Assembly: GCA_902482035.1 (NCBI GenBank)
Contig: CABSYW010000004.1
Span: 10,463 to 74,462, forward strand
DNA length: 64,000 nucleotides
Reading direction: 5' to 3'
Source: an uncultured Collinsella sp.
GTDB lineage: Bacteria > Actinomycetota > Coriobacteriia > Coriobacteriales > Coriobacteriaceae
Position 1 is the first letter of the stretch; the number at the start of each line of letters is the position of its first letter. Below the pieces are notes generated by a model that was not told the origin of the DNA, did no database searches, and was given only the letters and a program-made list of their open reading frames with translations. Below are positions 1 to 8,168 of the stretch, piece after piece. The position numbers and the translations under genes were made by a program.

Positions 1-602
1 ATCGTGACGCCGCACTCTTCCTCAATCTTGGCGGCGAGCTTTTTAACCTCGGCCTTCCAGGTCACGAGCGTCGACTCGTCGTGCACGTTGGGGATATCCA
101 TGACGTACATGTTCTTTTGCGTGGCAAAAAACTCGTAGGCCTTCTTCTTGCCATCGCAGGTGTTCTCGCCTACCACCAAGTCACTCGACTCGATGTAGGG
201 GCAGACCTCACCCAGCTTAAAGCCGGCAAAGCTCTTGATAAGCGGACAAGTGTTGCGCGGCAAGTGCTCCTCGACCTTGTCCGTTGCCCAATCGGCACCC
301 GAGCACAGACCAACGGGAATGCCGTCACAGGCAAGCACGATCTCCTCGGGCACGTACACGCAGAACGAGCCCACGATTTTGGTGGCCTCGCCGGCCTCCT
401 TCTTGTCGAGCATCTCCTTAATACGGCCGCTATGGATGTTGGTGGCTACAAAGTCCAGGTAGGACGTTGACTTAGGGCGGTTGTTCTGTGACAGGAACAT
501 GTCCCCGTACATCTGGCCCACGGCACCCAGCAGCATATCGTGGTCGGCAAGATTCATGCCGAGGCTCTCCCACATCGGATGGAAATCAAATTCTTCAGCC
601 AT
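1..602 (-). CDS. Double-cubane-cluster anaerobic reductase, HgdB family (partial)
   Basis: The 200 N-terminal residues of a 2-hydroxyacyl-CoA dehydratase/BadD-like (COG1775, HgdB) protein; the 3' part lies off the window. Members of this family carry iron-sulfur clusters and perform ATP-driven low-potential reductions in anaerobes. Visible cysteines at 81, 92, 100, 119, 134 and 149 fit cluster ligation. The stretch GENTCDGKKK (about 145-154) is typical of the family. The ATG at 602 follows GAGAGGGGAA at good distance. A partner activator gene is not visible here. The substrate cannot be deduced; the double-cubane assignment rather than a true dehydratase subunit is a judgement from the N-terminal sequence. 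Confidence 0.8.
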   Translation of the reverse strand, partial: MAEEFDFHPMWESLGMNLADHDMLLGAVGQMYGDMFLSQNNRPKSTSYLDFVATNIHSGRIKEMLDKKEAGEATKIVGSFCVYVPEEIVLACDGIPVGLCSGADWATDKVEEHLPRNTCPLIKSFAGFKLGEVCPYIESSDLVVGENTCDGKKKAYEFFATQKNMYVMDIPNVHDESTLVTWKAEVKKLAAKIEEECGVT

Positions 603-761
603 GACGGTTCCCCTCTCGAACCAAAAACGGATAACAACGGTATCGATGCACGACGGACGGCGATTGCCCGGCCGTGCTCAAACCCGGAATTTTAGGGAAC
701 CTGCTTTGCGGTCGATTATTTAGTTGTGCGTCGTCTCTCCCGGAGCCGTGAACATACCTGC

Positions 762-830
762 TCATATGCGACTCCGAGCCATATATAGGGCACGCGCGGC
801 AACGCGGCGAATGTATGTCGTCTGCGGCAT
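762..830 (-). CDS. Possible 22-codon leader ORF
   Basis: A short ORF (starts MPQTTYIRRV, ends ARSRI) begins at ATG 830, eight bases after a very strong ribosome-binding site, AAAGGAGG. It ends about 160 bases before the start of the reductase gene on the same strand. No homology is recognised. It could be a leader peptide, or a chance ORF behind a relic ribosome-binding site. Confidence 0.3.
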   Translation of the reverse strand: MPQTTYIRRVAARALYMARSRI

Positions 831-866
831 GTGCGCACCCTCCTTTACAAGATAAGGTCAACTATA

Positions 867-898
867 TCAACGGTCATCGACCATGCGAACACCGTTGA
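867..898. promoter_or_regulatory. Inverted repeat, possible operator
   Basis: Perfect 8-bp arms TCAACGGT (867-874) and ACCGTTGA (891-898) separated by 16 bases. The repeat lies just upstream of the leader ORF at 762-830, near a TATAGT-like -10 on the minus strand. Spacing of about two helical turns between arms fits a dimeric repressor. No regulator gene is adjacent. Confidence 0.35.
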
Positions 899-985
899 CA
901 TTCGTACGACAGCGTCGTGTGCCGTCGATTAATAAATAATTATCTTGATTGATAAGAATTTGTCATTCCTCATTCGGCGAACGGC

Positions 986-1022
986 AAAAACAAAGCCGCC
1001 GAGGCTTATATCCCCCGACGGC
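986..1022 (-). terminator. Intrinsic terminator of the mod operon
   Basis: Arms 995-1004 and 1013-1022 form a 10-bp stem with two mismatches. On the minus strand it is followed by a T-rich run (986-994). It lies 12 bases after the modC stop. Confidence 0.7.
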
Positions 1023-1033
1023 ACTACCCGGCG

Positions 1034-2104
1034 CTATCGACAAACCAAATGGATCCTGCTGGCATCAAAATGCATGCGCAGCGTCTCGCCTGCTTGCGGC
1101 AGCTCGTCGACAGGTATGCCCACTTTGTTGACCTTCCACTGCAGGCGCGTCGGCGCATCGGCACGCGGCACGTCCAGCAGCACCAGGCGCTCAAAACGCG
1201 AATCGCTCACTCGGGCCACGTGCAGGTCATAGCTGTTGCGACCCCGCTCGGCACGGTTGTCCACATGAAAGTAGCTCGCACGAATACCCAGGTACGCCAC
1301 GTTATCGGGAACCTCACGGCCCACGTTGAAGGTCATGCCCCAGTCCAGGGCCTCAACTTCCTGAAGCCCGATCTTGCGCGCGCGGCTCGTATTCTTGCAG
1401 CCCGTCAGGCGCAGCGCAGCCAAGGTTTGCGGCCGGCGGACCACGTCCTCGACGGAGCCGATCTCCTCCACATGTCCGTTATGCATCACGCAAATGCGCT
1501 CGCACAGGCGGCATGCCTCGTCAATATCGTGGCTCACGTAGAGCACGGTACGGTTACAGACGTCGAACAGGTCGAGCATGTTCTGCTCAAGCGCGCTCTT
1601 GAGATACGCGTCGAGCGCACTCATGGGCTCATCGAACATAAAAATGCCCGGGTGTGCCGCCACCATGCGAGCAAGCGCCACACGCTGCTGCTGGCCGCCC
1701 GAGAGACGCGCGGGATAGCGGTCGGCAAAATCGGCCAGTCCAAAGATACCCAGGTAGCGCTCGGCAAGTTGCCTACGCGCCGCGGCGTCGCCTGCACCCT
1801 CAACGCCGGCGCACACGTTATCGGCCACCGTCATATTAGGGAACAGCTGATAGTTTTGAAACATCAGGGCGCACTTGCGCTCCTGGGGCGACAGATTGAT
1901 GCCCGCCACCGAGTCAAAGAAGGTTACGCCGTTGACGACGATCTTGCCCTCGTCGGGCGTCTCCACGCCGGCAATACAGCGCAAGGTGCAGCTCTTGCCG
2001 CATCCGGAGGCGCCGAGCAGCGCCACACGCTCCTCGCCGGCATCGAGCTGAATGTCGAGGGTAAAGCCGGGATAGCGCTTTTTGATATCCAGAACGAGCG
2101 ACAT
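1034..2104 (-). CDS. modC: Molybdate/tungstate ABC transporter ATPase ModC
   Basis: 356-residue cytoplasmic ATPase that powers uptake of molybdate (or tungstate). Walker A GASGCGKS at 31-38, Q-loop Gln83, signature LSGGQQQR at 134-141, Walker B FMFDE at 155-159 and switch His192 are all present. The C-terminal ~120 residues are a regulatory extension and do not obviously match a full Mop/TOBE domain. ATG 2104 lies 3 bases after the modB stop, with GGGAGG upstream, so the two are probably translationally coupled. Context (modA, modB, moaB, moeA) fixes the substrate class but not molybdate versus tungstate. Confidence 0.92.
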   Translation of the reverse strand: MSLVLDIKKRYPGFTLDIQLDAGEERVALLGASGCGKSCTLRCIAGVETPDEGKIVVNGVTFFDSVAGINLSPQERKCALMFQNYQLFPNMTVADNVCAGVEGAGDAAARRQLAERYLGIFGLADFADRYPARLSGGQQQRVALARMVAAHPGIFMFDEPMSALDAYLKSALEQNMLDLFDVCNRTVLYVSHDIDEACRLCERICVMHNGHVEEIGSVEDVVRRPQTLAALRLTGCKNTSRARKIGLQEVEALDWGMTFNVGREVPDNVAYLGIRASYFHVDNRAERGRNSYDLHVARVSDSRFERLVLLDVPRADAPTRLQWKVNKVGIPVDELPQAGETLRMHFDASRIHLVCR

Positions 2105-2107
2105 GGC

Positions 2108-3550
2108 CTATCGACCTCCCTGCAAAGCGGCATCATCGCGCATGAGCTCGGCCAGCGCCTCGCGATCGATACGCAAGGCATCGCCGCCCGCCGGGTCGAG
2201 CGAATCGCCCTGTCCGGCAAGATCTTTGATCCGCTTGCGCTCCACACAGGAAAGGCCCCGCTCGCGATACTTTTGCGAATGAGCGGTGTACATATTGATA
2301 AACAGGATGACCAGGAAACTAAACACGATCACGACGGCGACCCAAAAGAGGGCCACCGACGTGTTACCGCCCATCCACTCAAAGTAGATGGCGATGGGGA
2401 TGGTCTGGGTAATGCCGGCGTAGTTGCCTGCAAAGAACAGGGTGCAGCCAAACTCGCCCATGGCACGCGCGAAGGCAAGCACCGCGCCGGCGGCAATCGA
2501 GGGCCAGCCAAGCGGCATCATAAGCTTGGTAAAGATGCGAGGCTCGGACCATCCCAGGGTTCGCGCGGCATCGAGCATCTGCGTGTCAAGGCTCTCAAAG
2601 GCTCCAAGCGCCGTACGGTAGACCAGCGGAAACGACACCACCACGGCAGAGATCACCGCCGCCGGCCACGTAAAGACAATCGAGATGCCATGCGCGATGA
2701 GCCACTGGCCCACCCCGGTCGAGCGGCCAAACAGCATGAGGAGCAGAAAGCCACACACCGTGGGAGGCAGCACCATCGGGATGGTAAAGACCGAGTCGAG
2801 TAGGCCCTTCACGCGGCTCGTCGTACCCATGGTCTTCCATGCGGCAAACAGGCCCAGCGCAAAGGAGATCAGCAGGGCAAGGCCGCTCGTTTTGATAGAC
2901 ACCCAAAACGGGCGATAGTCGATGTTGCCCAAAAAGGAGGCCAGAGAGGCCAAGGGCCCCTGCTCATCCCGCAACACGACAGACGATGCCTCTACCATTT
3001 GAGCGCTATCAAGCCAACGCGCGCCGCCCTTGGCATCACCCGAGGCTGATGCAATCACCACATAGCGGTCCCCATCCGCACCGCGCACGTCAAAGCCATA
3101 GGTATACCCGCCGGCATCAAACGTTGTTTCCGCCGTGACATACCAAGGAAGATCCACGTCCCCCAGCTGCGCACCTCCCATGCAGCTTGCGCTGTCGAGC
3201 TCACAGACAAGAGCCTTGAGACCCGATACGCACTCATTATCCTGCGGATCCAATCCATACTTCTCGACCGCCTTGGGCGATATCCACACCACAACGCGAT
3301 CGGCAGCAGGCGCCACTACAAGGTCCACGTCCTCGTCAACGGGAAACCGGTAGCCCTCAGGCTGGCCCTCCATGGCACGAGCGGTCCCCCTGGCCAACCG
3401 CTCAAAACCCTCGATCCCATAGGAAAGCCCATGAGCGGTCGCAGCAACCTGGGCCCCGTCCTCAGCGACCCCAGCAAACGCAAGTCCCGGCACCCAGCAA
3501 AGCGCGAGGGTCAAAGCACAGACGACAAGTATGCGGAATCTACTAAGCAC
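2108..3550 (-). CDS. modB: Molybdate/tungstate ABC permease ModB with extracytoplasmic N-domain
   Basis: 480-residue permease. The C-terminal half carries the ModB-type transmembrane domain, including the EAA-like loop around AARTLGWSEPRIFTKLMMPL. The start chosen is GTG 3550, preceded by TTGGAG at 8 bases and directly giving a signal sequence (LSRFRILVVCALTLALCW). The frame is open further to GTG 3619, overlapping the modA stop as TAGTG, so a longer form is possible. Between the signal sequence and the first permease helix lie about 190 residues of predicted extracytoplasmic domain. Ordinary ModB proteins (about 220-270 residues) lack this. There is also a ~55-residue C-terminal tail. Confidence 0.88.
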   Translation of the reverse strand: MLSRFRILVVCALTLALCWVPGLAFAGVAEDGAQVAATAHGLSYGIEGFERLARGTARAMEGQPEGYRFPVDEDVDLVVAPAADRVVVWISPKAVEKYGLDPQDNECVSGLKALVCELDSASCMGGAQLGDVDLPWYVTAETTFDAGGYTYGFDVRGADGDRYVVIASASGDAKGGARWLDSAQMVEASSVVLRDEQGPLASLASFLGNIDYRPFWVSIKTSGLALLISFALGLFAAWKTMGTTSRVKGLLDSVFTIPMVLPPTVCGFLLLMLFGRSTGVGQWLIAHGISIVFTWPAAVISAVVVSFPLVYRTALGAFESLDTQMLDAARTLGWSEPRIFTKLMMPLGWPSIAAGAVLAFARAMGEFGCTLFFAGNYAGITQTIPIAIYFEWMGGNTSVALFWVAVVIVFSFLVILFINMYTAHSQKYRERGLSCVERKRIKDLAGQGDSLDPAGGDALRIDREALAELMRDDAALQGGR

Positions 3551-3618
3551 GAAAAGCTCCAAGCGAATACAAGGACGGAGTGAGACACAAAACGATGGAA
3601 TTATCGCGCCAAGCCGCA

Positions 3619-4491
3619 CTACTCGGAAAGCTCAAAGCCGTACTTAGCCCAAATCTTCTGAGCCTTCTTGTTGGACAGGCAAAAGTCGATGAACGCCTTA
3701 GCCTCGTCGGCATGCTCGGAGCTATCGGCGACAGCACCGGGATACACGATGGGCTTGTGCGAATCCTCGGGGCACACGAAGGCCTCCTCGATGCCGTCAT
3801 AGCGGAAGATATCGGAGCTGTAGACAAAACCGGCCACGCAGTCGCCCGTAGAGACGTAAGACGCAGCGGTGCCGACCTTGTCGGCCAGGGCCACCTTGTC
3901 GGCAAGCTCGGGTGCATACTCGCCGTCGTCGCCCTCGGTGCCGGTGTAGAGACCCACAGAAGCTAAGGCCTGGTTGGCGTACTTGCCGGCGGGGACGGTC
4001 TTGGCGTCGCCGATGGCGATCTTGCCGTCCAGATTCGCGACGTCGGCGATGGCCTCGATCTTGGTGTCGGAGCCCTCAGCACGAATGATCACAAGGTCGT
4101 TGACGAACATATCCTCACGGGTGTCGGTTTCGACGAGCTCGGCGGTCTCAGCGTCATCCATGGTGCCCTTGGAAGCGGTAATGAGCACATCGACCGTGGC
4201 GCCGGCACGCATCTGCTCGACGAGATCGCCGGAGGCCTTAAACTGCGTGTCGGCAAAGGTAGTGCCGGTCTGGTCGGTGTAGAGCTCCTGGACCTCGGGC
4301 AGGGCCTTCTCGAGAGAGTTGGCAGCGAAGACCTGAAGCTCGACAGCCTTCTTGAAAGATGCCTTAGCAGAACCGGCATCGGAGCCAGTCGGCCCAGACG
4401 TCTTGTTGCCGGAGCAGCCAGCAAGCCCAAGGCCAGCAGCGACGACAGCAGAAAGAGAGACGAATCCGCGGCGAGAAACCATATCGAACAT
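3619..4491 (-). CDS. modA: Molybdate/tungstate-binding lipoprotein ModA
   Basis: 290-residue periplasmic-type binding protein anchored as a lipoprotein: twin-Arg-like start VSRRGF, hydrophobic stretch and lipobox LAGC with Cys26. The mature part shows ModA features (LQVFAANSLEKALPEV near the start, and KGTMDDAE, TVPAGKYA and VYPGAV further on). ATG 4491 was chosen over TTG 4497 because AAAGGA lies 6 bases upstream; ATG 4482 is also possible. It is the first gene of modABC. A separate promoter lies in the gap after moaB. Confidence 0.92.
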   Translation of the reverse strand: MFDMVSRRGFVSLSAVVAAGLGLAGCSGNKTSGPTGSDAGSAKASFKKAVELQVFAANSLEKALPEVQELYTDQTGTTFADTQFKASGDLVEQMRAGATVDVLITASKGTMDDAETAELVETDTREDMFVNDLVIIRAEGSDTKIEAIADVANLDGKIAIGDAKTVPAGKYANQALASVGLYTGTEGDDGEYAPELADKVALADKVGTAASYVSTGDCVAGFVYSSDIFRYDGIEEAFVCPEDSHKPIVYPGAVADSSEHADEAKAFIDFCLSNKKAQKIWAKYGFELSE

Positions 4492-4551
4492 GTTCAATCC
4501 TTTCGGACCTTGTGCCCGGGCACCTCGCCGCAGGCTTTATTCTGTAATTAG

Positions 4552-4602
4552 ATTATACTTCGGTGCGAATAATGGTTCTGAGAAATTATTCTCGTCTGAG
4601 AA
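4552..4602 (-). promoter_or_regulatory. modA promoter and candidate operator
   Basis: On the minus strand a perfect -10 TATAAT (4552-4557) lies about 60 bases upstream of modA. Near the -35 region there is a palindrome GAGAAATTATTCTC (4580-4593) and two direct copies of TCTGAGAA (4577-4584, 4595-4602). No good -35 is visible, which suits an activated or repressed promoter. It does not resemble the E. coli ModE box. Confidence 0.45.
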
Positions 4603-4695
4603 TATAGTTTCAGGCATGCCTACAGAATGCCGTCCCCTTGGGCGCAAATAATAGGCGGAGCAGCCGTTCAGGTCACCCCGCCGCAGGTAAACCGC

Positions 4696-5175
4696 TTAGT
4701 TGGTATGTCCGCCGCCCGCTGTCATTTGGGCTGCATGCTCCAGCTGGTCCGCTATGGCCTCCCAGCTTTCGCGGGCGGCCTTCGTAGAACCGGGAAAGTT
4801 TACGACAAGTGTATGACCTCGTTGCATGCAAATAGCGCGCGAGAGCATAGCGCGGTGCGTCTTGGTCATGGAGTACGCACGGATTGCCTCTGCAATACCC
4901 GGCACATCGCGCTCGCAGACGGCACGCGTCGCCTCGGGCGTCACATCGCGCATCGAAAGCCCCGTGCCGCCGCAGGTGAGCACGACATTGGCGTGGCACT
5001 CATCGGCGGCTTCCACAATGGCATCACCGATCTCGCTGACGTCGTCGCGCACAACCACATGTGAGGCGACCGTCCAGCCCTGCGCCTCGATAAGTTCCTC
5101 GAGTGCGGCTCCGGCCTCATCCTGGGCAAGATCGCGCGTGTCCGAGCACGTCACGATCGATATCTTCAGCTCCAT
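4696..5175 (-). CDS. Molybdenum cofactor biosynthesis protein, MogA/MoaB family
   Basis: 159-residue molybdopterin adenylyltransferase-type protein (COG0521). The signature LTCGGTGLSMRDVTPEAT lies around residue 70, and PGIAEAIRAYSM follows as in the MoaB/Mog fold. The family activates molybdopterin by adenylation before metal insertion by MoeA. Start ATG 5175 follows AGGAGGA at 6-7 bases and lies 10 bases after the moeA stop, so both are cotranscribed. Assignment to MoaB versus MogA cannot be settled from sequence alone. Confidence 0.9.
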   Translation of the reverse strand: MELKISIVTCSDTRDLAQDEAGAALEELIEAQGWTVASHVVVRDDVSEIGDAIVEAADECHANVVLTCGGTGLSMRDVTPEATRAVCERDVPGIAEAIRAYSMTKTHRAMLSRAICMQRGHTLVVNFPGSTKAARESWEAIADQLEHAAQMTAGGGHTN

Positions 5176-5185
5176 AGCATTCCTC

Positions 5186-6448
5186 CTACAACACGGCATC
5201 CTCAGGCAGATCGACACGCACGACGCCCACGACGTCGCCCGACTTGAGCTCACACGGCCCTTCGTCAATACGCAGCAGACAGTTGGCCCGCTGCATCGTG
5301 CCGAGCAGCGCCGAATTCTGCGTCTTGGCCTCGGTCACCAACAGCTCACCGGTCTCGGGGTCGCGCAAAACCGTGGCGCGATCGAAGAAGCGTCGGTCCT
5401 GGCGCTTCTTCACGCCGTGCGTCAATATCGCCTGCTGCACGGGACGCGTACCCTCGGCAAAGCCGCGCATCTTGCGGATCGCGGGGCGGGCGAGCATCTC
5501 AAAGCCCACATACGCCGCCGCGGGATTGCCCGAAAGCCCCAAATACGGCTTGCCCCCAAGCAGGCCAAACGTGATGGCTTTGCCAGGACGCATCGAGATG
5601 CGGTCGAAGAGCACCTCGCCCTCGCGCTTGACCAGCGCCGTCACGTAGTCGTAATCGCCCGCAGAGGCGCCGCCGCTCGTAATGACAAAATCGCACTCCT
5701 GCACGGCACGATGCACCAGCTCGGCAATCGCCTGCTCATCATCGGGCGCAATGCCATAGAACACCGGCTCGGCGCCGGCATCGAGCGCTTCGGCCATCAA
5801 CGCCGAGGAGTTGGAATCGCGAATCTGCCCGCGTGCCGGCAGCTCGCTCGGCGCGACCAGCTCCGTGCCCAGCGAGATAATGCCCACGCGCGGAGCGGCA
5901 TGGACCTTCACGCTCGCGTAACCGGCGCTTGCCAGCAGGCCAGCGCCGGCCGGGGCCACAACCTCGCCGGCACGCATCACGACGTCGCCGGCATGGGCCT
6001 CCTCGGCGGCAGAGCGAACGTTCTCCCCCACTTTAGCAGGCGCCGAAAAGCTCACGTGCGAGCCCTCGTTGCCGTCGCCGTCAAGCACCTCGACGATCTC
6101 GTATTTCACCACAGCATCCGCACCCTCGGGCACCGGCGCGCCTGTCATGATGCGGACAGTCTCGCCCGGGGCGATTACGCCATCGAACACATGGCCCGCG
6201 GCTTCGTGCCCCACGACGGAAAGCGTCACGGGCGCATTGGTGGACGCTTTGGCGAGGTCGACGGCATGCACGGCATATCCATCCATGGCGCTGTTGGCAA
6301 ACGGAGAGATGTCGATATCGGCCGTGGCGTCCTCGGCCAGGGGAAGACCGGCCGCCTGCCACACGGGAATCTCGACAACTTCGGTGCGATTCACGTGCGA
6401 CAAGACGATCGCCTGTGCGTCCTCCAACGGAATGAGTTTCTCAGCCAT
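5186..6448 (-). CDS. moeA: Molybdopterin molybdotransferase MoeA
   Basis: 420 residues; inserts molybdenum (or tungsten) into adenylated molybdopterin. Family motifs in order: SAMDGYAV, IMTGAPVPEGADAVV, a GTELV-DSN region, ITSGGASAGDYDYV, and PGKAITFGLLGGKPYLGLSGNP. Start ATG 6448 follows AGAGGTG; an in-frame ATG 5 codons upstream has no such site. It is the first gene of the moeA-moaB pair, with modABC downstream on the same strand, so metal uptake and insertion are grouped. Confidence 0.93.
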   Translation of the reverse strand: MAEKLIPLEDAQAIVLSHVNRTEVVEIPVWQAAGLPLAEDATADIDISPFANSAMDGYAVHAVDLAKASTNAPVTLSVVGHEAAGHVFDGVIAPGETVRIMTGAPVPEGADAVVKYEIVEVLDGDGNEGSHVSFSAPAKVGENVRSAAEEAHAGDVVMRAGEVVAPAGAGLLASAGYASVKVHAAPRVGIISLGTELVAPSELPARGQIRDSNSSALMAEALDAGAEPVFYGIAPDDEQAIAELVHRAVQECDFVITSGGASAGDYDYVTALVKREGEVLFDRISMRPGKAITFGLLGGKPYLGLSGNPAAAYVGFEMLARPAIRKMRGFAEGTRPVQQAILTHGVKKRQDRRFFDRATVLRDPETGELLVTEAKTQNSALLGTMQRANCLLRIDEGPCELKSGDVVGVVRVDLPEDAVL

Positions 6449-6507
6449 ATACACCTCTAGCATGCTGCGGCGCGCAACAAAAGCGCCGATTCTTTATGTT
6501 TATCTCA

Positions 6508-6513
6508 GTATAA
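6508..6513 (-). promoter_or_regulatory. Putative -10 of moeA
   Basis: TATACT on the minus strand, about 60 bases upstream of moeA. No convincing -35 at 16-18 bases. Confidence 0.35.
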
Positions 6514-6556
6514 TCCCTCGCCGCTTGCTCAAGACCTGGCCCGCGGCCGCGAATAC

Positions 6557-6631
6557 ACCTGTCGGTAACGGACGGCGAAACAGAACCGAAAATCAACCTG
6601 CCGGTTTGTCACGTTTGGCACGTTCTATAAT
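6557..6631 (+). promoter_or_regulatory. Putative promoter region of the CLC gene
   Basis: A -10 TATAAT lies at 6626-6631, 30 bases before the ATG. Upstream are two direct copies of ACCTGYCGGT (6557-6566, 6596-6605), 39 bp apart, a possible activator site. No crcB/fluoride riboswitch consensus was found in this leader. Confidence 0.4.
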
Positions 6632-6660
6632 GCTCCTGTTGCAACCAAAAAGAGGAACGT

Positions 6661-8082
6661 ATGGCTTTTACCGACAAACCCGAAAGCGCAAACGAGGCGC
6701 AGGATCATTCCCAGTCGCTCGACGACGGCGGCTTTTTCTCCCTTAATGACGTCATCATGGCAGGCAGGCAACAGCTCACCCGCTCCGAGCATCTCTTGGC
6801 TGCCGACACGCGCCGCAACGCCCGCAACCTACTCGCGAGCGCCAAGTTGCTCGTACTCGTCGTTATCGTCTCGCTTGCCATGGGCGTTGCCGCTTGGGCG
6901 TTTTTGGCCTCGCTGAATATCGCGACCGACTATCGCGAGCACCATGCATGGATTTACGCGCTGCTTCCCGTTGTGGGCGTTGCCACCGCATGGGTGTACA
7001 AAAACCACGGTCTTGCCGCCAAACGCGGAAACAACCTGGTCATCGACTCCGCTCTGGGCACACGCCTCATCCATATGCGCATGGCCGTCCTCACCTTCGT
7101 CTGTTCCACGCTCACGCACCTAACGGGCGGGTCGGCCGGTCGCGAGGGAGCTGCGGTGCAGATTGGTGGCACCATCGCCAGCAACATCTCGAGCCTCGCT
7201 CACCTCAAAAAGCATGACCACCACGACCTCATGCTCGCCGGCATCTCGTCGGCCTTTGGCGCCGTATTCGGTTCGCCCCTTGCCGGAGCTTTCTTTGGCA
7301 TGGAGATGTGCTTCATCGGAAAGATCGACTACACCGCGGGCATCTACTGCCTCGTCGCCTCATTTACCGGCTACTTTACATCGCTCGCCTTGGGAACCGA
7401 GTACGAGGCGAATGTCATCGCCAGCGTTCCCAACATGACACCACAGACGGTTGCCATCGTTGTTATCAGCGCAATTATCTTCGGCCTGACGGCACGCCTC
7501 TTTGCCTGGTCGGTTCGAACCGTCAAGAGCCTGTACGGTCGCTTTATCACCAATTACCTCGTCCGCGCACTCATAGGCGCACTCGTGGTTTTGGCCGCCT
7601 ATGCCCTCCTCGACGCCTGGGACTACGCCGGCCTTTCCACGTGGCTTTCCGGCGCCGGATTTGCCGGCAACACCACCCTGGCGGACGCAGCCATCAAGTT
7701 GGTCGTCACAGCGCTTACCCTGGGCGCGGGCTTCCAAGGCGGCGAGGTCACGCCCCTGTTTGGCATCGGTGCGGCGCTCGGCGGCTGGATCGGTTGCCTC
7801 ACCGGGCTCGACCCCAGTTTTCTGGCGGCTCTCGGCATGCTCGGCGTGTTCTGCGCCGGCCTCAACGTGCCCATCACCACCTGCATGATGGCCATCGACC
7901 TGTTCCACGGCACGGCCGCCGGGTTCTTTGTCATCGTGGCCTTTATCAGCTACCTAACCGGTGGACACCGCGGCGTATATCCCGCGCAGCGCATCATCTC
8001 ACCCAAGCGCCGCTCGCTTATTGTTGATGAGGGCGGTACGGTAGCGGATGCTATCGAGCGCCACAACGACCTGATAGAGTAG
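6661..8082 (+). CDS. CLC-type anion/proton antiporter, CLC-F-like
   Basis: 473-residue integral membrane protein of the CLC family. The gating-glutamate motif reads GREGA (160-164) and the later anion-site motif GAGFQGGEVTPLFGIG matches GxFxP-type loops. Where chloride transporters have GSGIP, this protein has GNNLV (123-127). That substitution resembles the fluoride-exporting CLC-F clade, which would make this a fluoride/proton antiporter; this is an inference. The N-terminal ~55 residues are cytoplasmic. ATG 6661 follows AGAGGA. There is no CBS domain. Ordinary chloride transport remains possible. Confidence 0.85.
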   Translation: MAFTDKPESANEAQDHSQSLDDGGFFSLNDVIMAGRQQLTRSEHLLAADTRRNARNLLASAKLLVLVVIVSLAMGVAAWAFLASLNIATDYREHHAWIYALLPVVGVATAWVYKNHGLAAKRGNNLVIDSALGTRLIHMRMAVLTFVCSTLTHLTGGSAGREGAAVQIGGTIASNISSLAHLKKHDHHDLMLAGISSAFGAVFGSPLAGAFFGMEMCFIGKIDYTAGIYCLVASFTGYFTSLALGTEYEANVIASVPNMTPQTVAIVVISAIIFGLTARLFAWSVRTVKSLYGRFITNYLVRALIGALVVLAAYALLDAWDYAGLSTWLSGAGFAGNTTLADAAIKLVVTALTLGAGFQGGEVTPLFGIGAALGGWIGCLTGLDPSFLAALGMLGVFCAGLNVPITTCMMAIDLFHGTAAGFFVIVAFISYLTGGHRGVYPAQRIISPKRRSLIVDEGGTVADAIERHNDLIE

Positions 8083-8168
8083 ATGTAATAATCGCCGTGC
8101 AGCCACAATCGGGGGCAATTCAACCCGAGCGCGACCGCACCGTCACGCCATACGCCGGGAGTCGCCCC

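Noticed and set aside
3551..3619. Longer ModB N-terminus from GTG 3619
   Set aside because: It would place 23 residues before a good signal sequence; GTG 3550 has a better ribosome-binding site. Not fully excluded because of the TAGTG overlap.
6480..6660. Fluoride riboswitch upstream of the CLC gene
   Set aside because: The conserved crcB aptamer segments are absent.
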